Below are positions 23,350 to 31,449 of a stretch of DNA of 64,000 nt, one piece after another. The notes beneath the pieces are model-generated. The model ran no database searches, was not told the DNA's origin, and worked only from the letters and a program-made list of their open reading frames with translations. How positions within the stretch are numbered: position 1 is the stretch's first letter; each line of letters starts with the position of its first letter. The position numbers and the translations under genes were made by a program. This stretch comes from Acanthopleuribacter pedis (GTDB lineage: Bacteria; Acidobacteriota; Holophagae; Acanthopleuribacterales; Acanthopleuribacteraceae), in the NCBI RefSeq assembly GCF_017377855.1, contig NZ_JAFREP010000016.1, positions 1 to 64,000 on the forward strand. The letters are read 5' to 3'.

Positions 23350-26300
23350 ATGTGGACGCGTACTGAACGCAACACCATGTTGCTCGAGCAACTCCGTCGC
23401 CGAATTTTGGTGCTCGACGGTGCCATGGGTACGATGATTCAGGCCTATGAACTTGAGGAACAAGACTATCGCGGCGAACGTTTCGCCGACCACCCTTGCG
23501 ATGTCAAGGGCAACAATGACCTGCTCTCGCTAACGCGACCCGACATCATCGCCGCCATTCACCGTGCTTACTACGAGGCCGGCGCCGATTTTGTTGAAAC
23601 CAATACCTTTAGCGCGACGCAAATCGCCATGGCCGATTACCGAATGGAACATCTGGCCTACGAAATCAACGTTGCCTCGGCCAAGCTGGCCCGCGAGGTG
23701 GCCGATGAATTTACGCGTGCCAATCCCGAACGGCCGCGTTTTGTTATCGGCATTTTGGGGCCGACCAACAAAACGGCTTCGATTTCGCCGGATGTCAACA
23801 ACCCCGGCTTTCGCGACATCACCTTTGAGGCCCTGGTTGCCAACTACCGCGAGAATGCGCGGGGACTGATTGACGGCGGTGCCGACACCTTAATGATCGA
23901 AACGGTGTTCGACACCCTCAACGCCAAGGCGGCGGTGTTCGCGGTGCGCCAACTTTTGGCCGAGCTAAAGCTAGATGTGCCGCTGATGATTTCCGGCACC
24001 ATTACCGACGCCTCCGGCCGCACCCTTTCCGGGCAAACCACCGAGGCTTTCTACAACTCCTTGCAGCACGGTGAACTGCTGTCGATCGGCCTGAATTGTG
24101 CGCTCGGCGCGGACCTGTTGCGGCCTTATGTCGATGAGTTGGCCCATGTGGCCGGCACCCGTGTTTCCTGCCACCCCAACGCCGGTTTGCCCAACGAATT
24201 TGGTCAATACGACCAATCGCCCGAGGAGATGGCGTCGATTGTGCGGGAATTCGCTGAAGCCGGGCTGGTGAACTTGGTTGGCGGCTGTTGCGGCACCACG
24301 CCCGATCACATTCGCGCCTTGGCCGATGCGATGGAAGGTTTACCCCCTCGCCCCGAAACCGTTGCCAAACCCTACCTCACCCTGAGTGGTCTCGAACCGC
24401 TGACGGTAAGCCCGGAAACCCTGTTTCTCAATATTGGGGAACGCACCAATGTCACCGGTTCCCGCCGATTCGCCAAGCTGATCAAAAAAGGCGATTTTGA
24501 AAAGGCGCTTGAAGTTGCACGACAGCAGGTCGAAAGTGGCGCGGTCGTGATCGACATCAACATGGACGAGGGTCTGCTGGATTCTCAAGAAATCATGGTG
24601 CAGTACCTCAAACTTTTGGCTTCCGAACCCGACATTAGCCGCGTGCCCTTTATGATCGACTCCTCCAAATGGGAAGTGATCGAAGCCGGCCTGCAATGGG
24701 TTCAGGGCAAATGCATTGTCAACTCGATTAGCTTGAAAGAAGGCGAAGAAGATTTTATCGAAAAAGCCACCTTGGTGCGTCGCTACGGGGCTGCCGTTGT
24801 GGTGATGGCCTTTGACGAGACCGGTCAAGCCGACAGCTTCGCCCGCAAGGTTGAAATCTGTACCCGCAGCTACAAGATTTTGACCGAGGTGGTGGGTATG
24901 CCGCCTCAGGACATAATCTTTGATCCCAACATTTTTGCGGTTGCCACCGGCATCGACGAACACCGTCGATACGCCATCGATTTCATTGAGGCCGTGCGCG
25001 AAATCAAACGCACCTTGCCCCACGTCCACATCAGCGGCGGCGTCAGCAACCTGAGTTTTTCATTTCGCGGCAACAACGCGGTGCGCGAGGCGATGCACGC
25101 GGTGTTCCTCTACCACGCCATTCAGGCCGGCATGGACATGGGCATCGTCAACGCGGGCGCCATGCCCGTTTACGACGAAATTCCCAAGGATCTGTTAACC
25201 GCGGTCGACGACGTGTTGTTTGACCGCCGCGACGATGCGACCGAGCGGCTGATCGATATGGCCGCCGGTTTAAAGGGTACGGGGAAAACCAAAAAAGAGG
25301 ACCTGTCGTGGCGTGAGTTGCCCGTGACCAAACGCATTGAACATGCTTTGGTTAAGGGGAATATGGAGTACATCGTCGCCGATACCGAGGAAGCCCGCCA
25401 AGGTGTGCCTTTTGCCTTGGAAGTCATCGAAGGGCCGTTGATGGACGGTATGAATGTGGTCGGTGACCTGTTCGGTGCCGGCAAAATGTTCCTGCCGCAG
25501 GTTGTCAAAAGCGCACGCGTCATGAAAAAAGCGGTTTCCCACCTGGTGCCGTTTATCGAAGAGGAAAAAGCGCGGGCCGGTACGGCCAACCGTTCCAAGG
25601 GCAAGATTCTGTTGGCAACGGTTAAAGGCGATGTTCACGATATCGGCAAAAATATTGTCGGTGTTGTTCTCGGCTGTAACAACTACGAAATCATTGACTT
25701 GGGCGTGATGGTTCCCGCCGGAAAGATTCTTGAAGCAGCCAAAAGAGAAGATGTCGATGTGATCGGGCTTTCCGGTTTGATCACGCCCTCCCTGGACGAG
25801 ATGGTGCATGTCGCCAAGGAAATGGAGCGCGACGGTTTTAAAGTTCCGCTGTTGATCGGTGGGGCGACCACCTCGCGGGTTCATACCGCGGTGAAAATAT
25901 CGCCGGGATACGAGGGCGCCACGGTTTACGTGGAAGACGCCTCGCGCAGTGTCGGCGTGGTTAGCAAACTCTTGGCCGAATCCCAACACGCGGGTTACGT
26001 GGCCGATGTGAAACAGGAATACAAGCGCATTCGCGATTCTTACGGGGATCGCAAAGCCAAAACCAAAATGTTAACCATGGCCGAGGCGCGCAAACGCAAG
26101 TTCCCGATTGACTGGAACGGGTACCAACCGCCGAAACCCAAGCAGCTTGGGGTAACGGTGTTTGATGACGTGGACCTCAAAACCTTGCGCACGTACATCG
26201 ACTGGACGCCCTTTTTCAAAACGTGGGAATTGGCGGGACGTTATCCCAAAATTTTGAATGATGAAGTGGTTGGCGAGGAAGCTCGGCGTTTGTTTCACGA

Positions 26301-27054
26301 TGCCGAGGATTTGCTGGAGCGAATCATTGGTGAGAAGCGGTTGACGGCGCGTGCGGTGGTGGGTTTGTTCCCGGCCAACAGCGTCAACGACGACGACATC
26401 GCGGTGTACGCGGATGAATCGCGTTCGGAAACTCTTGCGGTCCTGCGTGGTCTGCGTCAGCAGTTCCAGAAACCGCCTGGCCGGCACAACTTCTGTCTGG
26501 CGGATTTTGTGGCGCCGAAAGAGACGGGTTTGGCCGATTATGTGGGTGCTTTCGCGGTGACGGCTGGGATTGGCACCGCCGAATTGGTGGCTGAATTTGA
26601 CGCGGCCCAAGATGATTACAACAGCATTATGGCCAAAGCGCTGGCCGACCGTTTGGCCGAGGCCTTGGCCGAGTACATGCACGAACGGGTGCGCCGTGAG
26701 CTGTGGGGTTATGCGGCGGGGGAGCAGCTTGACAACAACGCCCTCATCCGCGAGGACTACCGCGGGATTCGCCCCGCGCCGGGTTACCCGTCTTGTCCCG
26801 ACCACACGGAAAAATGGACCTTGTTCGAGCTTTTGGATGTGACCAACCGGATCGGTTTGGAACTCACCGAAAGTTGCGCGATGATGCCGGCCGCGGCGGT
26901 GAGTGGTTGGTACTTCGCCCATCCCGAGAGTTTCTACTTTGGTTTGGGTAAAATCGACGAACGCCAAGTCGCCGATTACGCGGAACGTAAAGAGCTTGAT
27001 ATCAAGGTGATGGAACGCTGGTTACGCCCCTCTTTGGTGTACGACCCGGACTAG
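23350..27054 (+). CDS. metH: cobalamin-dependent methionine synthase
   Basis: 1234 residues from the ATG at 23350, directly behind AGGAGGACGAAC; the open frame extends further upstream only by chance. Domain order is canonical: homocysteine/zinc (LDGAMGTMIQAYELEEQDYRG; zinc cysteines in IGLNCALG and GGCCGTTPDH), folate-binding (FLNIGERTNVTGSRRFAKLI; NSISLKEGEE), cobalamin-binding (GDVHDIGKNIVGVVL with the B12-ligating His, and GLSGLITPSLDEM) and the AdoMet reactivation domain (GIRPAPGYPSCPDHTEK). It methylates homocysteine from 5-methyltetrahydrofolate. Monocistronic: a structured leader before it and a strong terminator after it. Confidence 0.98.
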   Translation: MWTRTERNTMLLEQLRRRILVLDGAMGTMIQAYELEEQDYRGERFADHPCDVKGNNDLLSLTRPDIIAAIHRAYYEAGADFVETNTFSATQIAMADYRMEHLAYEINVASAKLAREVADEFTRANPERPRFVIGILGPTNKTASISPDVNNPGFRDITFEALVANYRENARGLIDGGADTLMIETVFDTLNAKAAVFAVRQLLAELKLDVPLMISGTITDASGRTLSGQTTEAFYNSLQHGELLSIGLNCALGADLLRPYVDELAHVAGTRVSCHPNAGLPNEFGQYDQSPEEMASIVREFAEAGLVNLVGGCCGTTPDHIRALADAMEGLPPRPETVAKPYLTLSGLEPLTVSPETLFLNIGERTNVTGSRRFAKLIKKGDFEKALEVARQQVESGAVVIDINMDEGLLDSQEIMVQYLKLLASEPDISRVPFMIDSSKWEVIEAGLQWVQGKCIVNSISLKEGEEDFIEKATLVRRYGAAVVVMAFDETGQADSFARKVEICTRSYKILTEVVGMPPQDIIFDPNIFAVATGIDEHRRYAIDFIEAVREIKRTLPHVHISGGVSNLSFSFRGNNAVREAMHAVFLYHAIQAGMDMGIVNAGAMPVYDEIPKDLLTAVDDVLFDRRDDATERLIDMAAGLKGTGKTKKEDLSWRELPVTKRIEHALVKGNMEYIVADTEEARQGVPFALEVIEGPLMDGMNVVGDLFGAGKMFLPQVVKSARVMKKAVSHLVPFIEEEKARAGTANRSKGKILLATVKGDVHDIGKNIVGVVLGCNNYEIIDLGVMVPAGKILEAAKREDVDVIGLSGLITPSLDEMVHVAKEMERDGFKVPLLIGGATTSRVHTAVKISPGYEGATVYVEDASRSVGVVSKLLAESQHAGYVADVKQEYKRIRDSYGDRKAKTKMLTMAEARKRKFPIDWNGYQPPKPKQLGVTVFDDVDLKTLRTYIDWTPFFKTWELAGRYPKILNDEVVGEEARRLFHDAEDLLERIIGEKRLTARAVVGLFPANSVNDDDIAVYADESRSETLAVLRGLRQQFQKPPGRHNFCLADFVAPKETGLADYVGAFAVTAGIGTAELVAEFDAAQDDYNSIMAKALADRLAEALAEYMHERVRRELWGYAAGEQLDNNALIREDYRGIRPAPGYPSCPDHTEKWTLFELLDVTNRIGLELTESCAMMPAAAVSGWYFAHPESFYFGLGKIDERQVADYAERKELDIKVMERWLRPSLVYDPD

Positions 27055-27075
27055 GGAACAAGGTGCTTAAAAAGC

Positions 27076-27117
27076 AAAAACCCGAAACGAAGCAGTTGCT
27101 TGGTTTCGGGTTTTTTT
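27076..27117. terminator. bidirectional intrinsic terminator between metH and flagellin
   Basis: AAAAACCCGAAAC (27076-27088) pairs with GTTTCGGGTTTTT (27103-27115) and runs into T7 on plus; the A-run gives the same on minus, where the flagellin gene ends at 27143. Confidence 0.95.
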
Positions 27118-27142
27118 GTGGGCGTTTCTTAGGTTGAAACGT

Positions 27143-27949
27143 TTAATTCAGCAGTGACAACACATTTTGGGCGCGAAGGTTGTTGCCCTGGGCCAGCGCG
27201 GAGACATTGGACTCGGACAGAATCTTCAGCTTGGTCAGGTTCACCACTTCCTCGGCAACGTCGGCATCGGAGATTTGGCTTTCGGCCTCTTGGGTGCTGA
27301 TGACTTGGGACTGAATGCTTTCGATGGTGGTGTTCAAACGCTGCTGGGTCGCGCCGAGGCTGCCGCGCGAGGCGGAGACCTGTTCGATGGCACCGGTAAT
27401 TTGGCTGATGGCGGCGGAGGCTTGGGCGGGATCGTTGAGATCAATGCCCGCCAAACCCAAATCGCCGGCGCTGAGGTTGTCGACACTAATGTTGACCTGC
27501 TCACTGGCATTTTCGCCCACACGCACGCCGATGTCGGAGCCAAACAAGGCCTGGCCGTCGAAGCGGGTATTCTGACCGAGCGAATCCAGTTCCGCAAAAA
27601 TGCCCTGTAGTTCCTGGTTGAGCGCGTCGCGACCCGCGTCACTGGTGGTGCCCGAGGCGGCCTGTAAGCTGATCTCCGCGGCACGGGTCAATAAATCGTT
27701 GGCTTGGGTTAGGGAGCCGTCGGCGATGTTGGTAATGGCGAGGCCGGTGCCCGCGTTGCGTTGCGCTTGGTTGAGCACGCGAATATCGGCGCGCAGGTTG
27801 TTTGCGATTTGCAAACCGGCCGCGTCGTCCGAGGCGCTGTTAATGCGACGCCCGCTCGAAAGGCGATTCAGGGTGTTATTTAAGCCGTTTTGCGCTTGGC
27901 CGAGACGGCGTTGCGTCCCAAATCCTTCATTATTAAAGATGCCTACCAT
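27143..27949 (-). CDS. fliC: flagellin, short D0/D1-only form
   Basis: 268 residues. The N-terminal D0/D1 region (LNRLSSGRRINSASDDAAGLQIANNLRADIRVLNQAQRNAGTGLAITNIADGSL) and C-terminal D1/D0 region (LGATQQRLNTTIESI; SQISDADVAEEVVNLTKLKILSESNVSALAQGNNLRAQNVLSLL) are complete, joined by only about 80 residues, so surface domains D2/D3 are absent. It polymerises into the flagellar filament. N-terminal MVGIFNNEGFGTQRRLGQ is longer than the usual MxINTN start. The gene stands alone; no other flagellar gene is in the window. Confidence 0.95.
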   Translation of the reverse strand: MVGIFNNEGFGTQRRLGQAQNGLNNTLNRLSSGRRINSASDDAAGLQIANNLRADIRVLNQAQRNAGTGLAITNIADGSLTQANDLLTRAAEISLQAASGTTSDAGRDALNQELQGIFAELDSLGQNTRFDGQALFGSDIGVRVGENASEQVNISVDNLSAGDLGLAGIDLNDPAQASAAISQITGAIEQVSASRGSLGATQQRLNTTIESIQSQVISTQEAESQISDADVAEEVVNLTKLKILSESNVSALAQGNNLRAQNVLSLLN

Positions 27950-28004
27950 GCTGCAAACCTCCCATCCTATTAAATATAGGAACCGGGTGGGCCTTGCGCA
28001 AGGC
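27950..28004 (-). promoter_or_regulatory. flagellin leader with palindrome and candidate CsrA site
   Basis: On minus, a 14-bp perfect palindrome GCCTTGCGCAAGGC (27991-28004) is followed by a small hairpin CCTAT-ATTTA-ATAGG and then GGATGGGAGG before the ATG. The overlapping AGGAUGG/GGGAGG around the ribosome site resembles the paired GGA motifs bound by CsrA in other flagellin leaders; this is inference. The palindrome could be an operator or, on plus where GCGTTTTTGTTTT follows, a weak terminator. Confidence 0.35.
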
Positions 28005-28074
28005 GCGTTTTTGTTTTGTGTGCTAGCTTACGGTTTTAATTGGGGGGCTGTGCCATGAGGGAGGTGGTGTGGTG

Positions 28075-28674
28075 ATGTCTGAATCGGTGCTTGACGAAGT
28101 GGTGGGTTATTTCCGATTTATGAGCCGCACCTCAGACGCGCTTCAATTTCGGCGGGGTTATCAGTTGGCGCTTAAGTTCTGCCGCCTGCGTCGGTTTCGC
28201 TTTGTTTCAGAACGCGATTTTCACTGTTTTCTCGCTGAAATTGAATTGGTTGACTGCCCATGCCTCAATTACGTCCTGTTCTGGGGAATCGTACGCCGTT
28301 GGGGATTTCACAAGGGGTTTCCCGTGCCGGACCAGTATCCTCGGCTTGAACCCCGTCTTGAATTACGCTGTATCGACAACCAGGGTTTTCCCCATAATTT
28401 GACCCTGGGCGCGCGTTATCGCCTACAGGAGCGTGCGGTTGTGTGCGAAAAGGTACGGGTCTGGGATGACAACAATCGACTTCGTCGTTTTCCGATAAAG
28501 TGCTTTGATATAAGTCCTTTGGTTGAAAAACCGCGTACCTGGACGATTCGAAATCAAGCCGGGGAGGCGGTGCCCACACCCCATCCGGCGGGGATGCCGC
28601 ACGGTCCGATCCGGCGTTTGCGTGCCCAGGCGGGGCCCGGCCAAGACCCATGGATTGAACCCTTTATTTTATAG
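28075..28674 (+). CDS. hypothetical protein
   Basis: 199 residues from the ATG at 28075, which follows GGAGG at a workable distance; a GTG six bases earlier is an alternative. Soluble, rich in Arg and aromatic residues. A helical N-terminal half (FRRGYQLALKFCRLRRFRFVSERDFHCFLAEIEL) is followed by a probable beta domain (RLEPRLELRCIDNQGFPHNLTLGARYRLQERAVVCEKVRVWDDNNRLRRFPIKCFD) that looks like a small SH3-like barrel. Not recognised. A GNAT acetyltransferase follows 9 bases later on the same strand. Confidence 0.65.
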   Translation: MSESVLDEVVGYFRFMSRTSDALQFRRGYQLALKFCRLRRFRFVSERDFHCFLAEIELVDCPCLNYVLFWGIVRRWGFHKGFPVPDQYPRLEPRLELRCIDNQGFPHNLTLGARYRLQERAVVCEKVRVWDDNNRLRRFPIKCFDISPLVEKPRTWTIRNQAGEAVPTPHPAGMPHGPIRRLRAQAGPGQDPWIEPFIL

Positions 28675-28683
28675 GAGGAACGC

Positions 28684-29226
28684 ATGACCTTTTTAGTACC
28701 GGCCGAGGTGGAAACCGAACGGCTGTTGATGCGCCAGTGGCGCGCGTCGGATTTGGACGGCTACGCCGCTGCTTATGCCGATGAAACCCACGCCAAATTT
28801 ATCGGCGGGCCTTGCTCGCGTCACATGGCTTGGCGGCGCATGGCCACCGTAATCGGCCATTGGCATTTGCGCGGTTACGGTTTTTGGGCCGTCGAAGAAA
28901 AGGCAAGCGGTCGCTTTGTCGGCAGCATTGGCTTGTGGTACCCGGAAGAATGGCCAGAATTGGAGGTCGGTTATTGGTTGGCGCCCGATATGGTGGGCCG
29001 TGGTTACGCCACCGAGGCGGCGCGCAAATCCCGCGATCTGGCCTACGAGCATTTGGGTATCAACACCCTCATCAGTTGTATCGATCACGACAACCACGCC
29101 TCGCGTGCGGTCGTCGCGCGCTTGGGTGCCGTTTACGAGCGGGACCACGAACTGCTGCACTTCGGTAAGGTCCAGATCTACCGACACCCAAGCCCCGAGG
29201 CCCTGAAAAAAAACACGTCGGCCTAA
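28684..29226 (+). CDS. GNAT acetyltransferase (RimJ/RimL type)
   Basis: 180 residues, ATG behind ATAGGAGGAACGC. It starts ETERLLMRQWRASDLDGYAAAYADE, the Acetyltransf_3 N-terminal motif, has the acetyl-CoA segment EVGYWLAPDMVGRGYATEAARKSRDLAYEHLGINTLISCID and ends NHASRAVVARLGAVYERDHELLHFGKVQIYRH. Members acetylate N-terminal or side-chain amines of proteins or small molecules; the substrate is unknown. Probably cotranscribed with the preceding hypothetical gene. Confidence 0.9.
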   Translation: MTFLVPAEVETERLLMRQWRASDLDGYAAAYADETHAKFIGGPCSRHMAWRRMATVIGHWHLRGYGFWAVEEKASGRFVGSIGLWYPEEWPELEVGYWLAPDMVGRGYATEAARKSRDLAYEHLGINTLISCIDHDNHASRAVVARLGAVYERDHELLHFGKVQIYRHPSPEALKKNTSA

Positions 29227-29242
29227 TTACCGGCCGGCGGTA

Positions 29243-29293
29243 ATGAACGATCCCATGGTGGTTCATCCCTCTCGCGGCTCGCTGATCGTTCAT
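29243..29293. repeat. 10-bp inverted repeat between convergent genes
   Basis: ATGAACGATC (29243-29252) and GATCGTTCAT (29284-29293) pair perfectly across 31 bases, between the GNAT and M14 stop codons. No T-tract is present. It may terminate or separate the two transcripts. Confidence 0.45.
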
Positions 29294-29321
29294 CGCTACG
29301 GTCAGGGGCCATGGACGGGTT

Positions 29322-31139
29322 TTACTTGGTTTCCAGCGCGACCGGGTACCACATCCACCGATCATCCATGTAGCCGGTTTGTTTGAAGAACCAGTCGAGA
29401 ATGTCGCGACTGCTTGCATCGGGGTGGTTTTTGCGCCACTCATCAAACGCTTTTTTGGTATCCGCGTCCGCCAGCATTTCGGCCGCCATGGGTTCTCCCA
29501 CATAGGCTTCGAAATACTCCGTGCGCTGTAGTACCTCGAGGAAGTAGCCCCAACTGAAAAAGGAATCCGGTGCACCGGGTTCAAGTAACGCGGCCGCCAA
29601 TTTGCCGAGTGGTTGGTCGAGCGGGACGTAGACACTGCCAACCTGCATGGTCACCTTGCGGGGCAGGCGTTCGAACTCGGCTTTCACCGGCATGCGGCCC
29701 TCAAAAGGCGCGGGTCCGAGGACCGGGTTTTTGATGCGGTACATGATCGCGTCGACCTCGACCAGCTCGTGGGCAACCTCGAATTGGATGTCGTGCAGGG
29801 CCAGCTTCTCAATCACCTCCGACCATGCCGCCGGTACCCAGTAACCCTTGGGCATGTCAACGGTGAGACCCGGCTTGGTAAAGGGAATCACCGGAATGTT
29901 CATGGTTTCCGGTTTGCCGTGCCATTGAAGCCATTCGCCGCCGGACAAAGCGGATTGTTTTTTGGTGTGTTGGATGCCCAAAAAGGGTTTGATCGGTGGG
30001 TTGTCGGTGTCGGGTAGCCATGCGAGGGTCAATTTCTCGGGACGCGCGGCACGGTCTGAAGCAACGGCTTTTTTGAGTTTGGCGCCGTGTTCGGCCAGAC
30101 ACCGCAGGGTTGCTTCCAGCATGACCCGCGTGCCCAAAACCCGCTGGTGGTAGGGCTTTAGGCTGTGGTTTTCCACCAGGATCGTGGGGAGGTGACGGAA
30201 ATCGCCATAACCGTTGGAGTACCGGGGGGAGGCGGTCCAATCCGCGATGCCCTTGCTAAGGTCGTTGTTGTCGGTAGCGAAAATCAACGGCCCGGGGATG
30301 TGGCCCATTTCAATTAAGGCCTTGTCGACAAAAGGCCGGTATACCGCGCCTAACCATTTGGCGATTTCCGGGGAGGCGCCGTGGACGCCGTTGCTCCCCC
30401 AGGTGATGTCGTACTGGTAATCGATGCCGTCGGTGACGTGGATGTCGAGGTACAGGTCCGGGTCGAAATCGCGCACGACCTCGAGAAACGCCTGGATACC
30501 GGGTGTTTCCGCTTTGGAAAAATCGCGGTTGAGGTTGAGGTTGCGTCCGTTGGTTCGCCAACCCATTTCCTCCGGTCCCCGTTGGTTGATCCGGTTGTAT
30601 TGCGAGCGGCGTTCGTGGCCGTCGACGTTGAGGATGGGAATGAAAAGGATGTTCACTTTTTGGAGCAGGGGTTGCAGGGTGCCGCGTACCGTTAAATCGC
30701 GCAGCAGCATCATACCGGCGTCTTTGCCGTCGATTTCGCCCGAGTGAATGCCGGCTTGAAATAGGACCGTGGGTTTGTCCGAGTTTTTGATCGCTTTGGC
30801 CGAAAACAGGCCTTCCGAAGAGGCGATCACCATCAGGATTTCCCGTTTTTCCTGACTGGTGCCGATGCTGTGCATTTTGAGCTCCGGCGCCTCGTGGACC
30901 AGCTTTTCCAGCCAGGCCGCGGTGTCGCTATAGGTGGGCGAGTGGTTCTGACCCAAGCGTTCGAAATCGGTGGCCCAGGGGTGATCGGGTTTGACCGCCA
31001 GGGTGGCGCTTTGGCCGGACCAGGGGGGGGCGGGTGGCAAGAGCTTGTTTTGGGGAATGGTTTTTGGGCCACTTGCGAAAAGGGTGGTGACCGTTAGGCA
31101 GACGAGCAGCACGGGCCAAATGGGTTTCGTATACGACAT
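29322..31139 (-). CDS. secreted M14-family zinc carboxypeptidase
   Basis: 605 residues from the ATG at 31139, behind GAGGTCGG. A signal peptide (MSYTKPIWPVLLVCLTVTTLFASG) precedes an M14 catalytic domain. Zinc ligands are His132 and Glu135 in QAGIHSGEIDGKD and a later His in DLYLDIHVTDGIDYQYD; ILNVDGHERRSQYNRINQRGPEEMGWRTNGRNLNLNRDFSK is typical of the group. A C-terminal region of about 200 residues without recognised motif follows (WLPDTDNPPIKPFLGIQ onwards). Exported peptidase acting on peptides, consistent with a protein-degrading lifestyle. Divergent from acs. Confidence 0.92.
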   Translation of the reverse strand: MSYTKPIWPVLLVCLTVTTLFASGPKTIPQNKLLPPAPPWSGQSATLAVKPDHPWATDFERLGQNHSPTYSDTAAWLEKLVHEAPELKMHSIGTSQEKREILMVIASSEGLFSAKAIKNSDKPTVLFQAGIHSGEIDGKDAGMMLLRDLTVRGTLQPLLQKVNILFIPILNVDGHERRSQYNRINQRGPEEMGWRTNGRNLNLNRDFSKAETPGIQAFLEVVRDFDPDLYLDIHVTDGIDYQYDITWGSNGVHGASPEIAKWLGAVYRPFVDKALIEMGHIPGPLIFATDNNDLSKGIADWTASPRYSNGYGDFRHLPTILVENHSLKPYHQRVLGTRVMLEATLRCLAEHGAKLKKAVASDRAARPEKLTLAWLPDTDNPPIKPFLGIQHTKKQSALSGGEWLQWHGKPETMNIPVIPFTKPGLTVDMPKGYWVPAAWSEVIEKLALHDIQFEVAHELVEVDAIMYRIKNPVLGPAPFEGRMPVKAEFERLPRKVTMQVGSVYVPLDQPLGKLAAALLEPGAPDSFFSWGYFLEVLQRTEYFEAYVGEPMAAEMLADADTKKAFDEWRKNHPDASSRDILDWFFKQTGYMDDRWMWYPVALETK

Positions 31140-31343
31140 AACCGACCTCACGGGAGGGGAGAATAGGGGCTTTCACAACCCAGTATCCACGGCTAACCCC
31201 AAAAGAACAAGGCCCAAGCCGGTGAAACACGGGATTTTTTGCGTTGCCGGGGTTTGGCGCGGAAAAGGACAGGGTCGACGCGCGCAAAAGCGTCTTGGAA
31301 CAGTGCGGATGTTAGTTTGTTTACTCGGTTTACAATTGTTCGG

Positions 31344-31372
31344 TTGCGTCTGAAACCACCCGGATATACAAT
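31344..31372 (+). promoter_or_regulatory. sigma-70 promoter of acs
   Basis: TTGCGT (31344-31349) and TACAAT (31367-31372) with a 17-base spacer, about 78 bases before the acs start codon. Confidence 0.72.
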
Positions 31373-31378
31373 GGGCTT

Positions 31379-31404
31379 CATTATTGATCTCACCCATTAT
31401 TGAT
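31379..31404 (+). promoter_or_regulatory. tandem 10-bp operator at the acs start site
   Basis: CATTATTGAT occurs twice, at 31379-31388 and 31395-31404, six bases apart. The first copy starts where transcription should begin. Direct repeats here suggest repressor binding; the protein is unknown. Confidence 0.5.
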
Positions 31405-31449
31405 AAGTCCGGCCCACAGGTTTGGTTTGACTTTATTCGGAGGCTGTTG

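Noticed and set aside
26071..26967. 298-codon minus-strand frame inside metH
   Set aside because: Lies wholly within the reactivation domain of metH, has no ribosome site, and has His/Arg/Gly-rich shadow composition.
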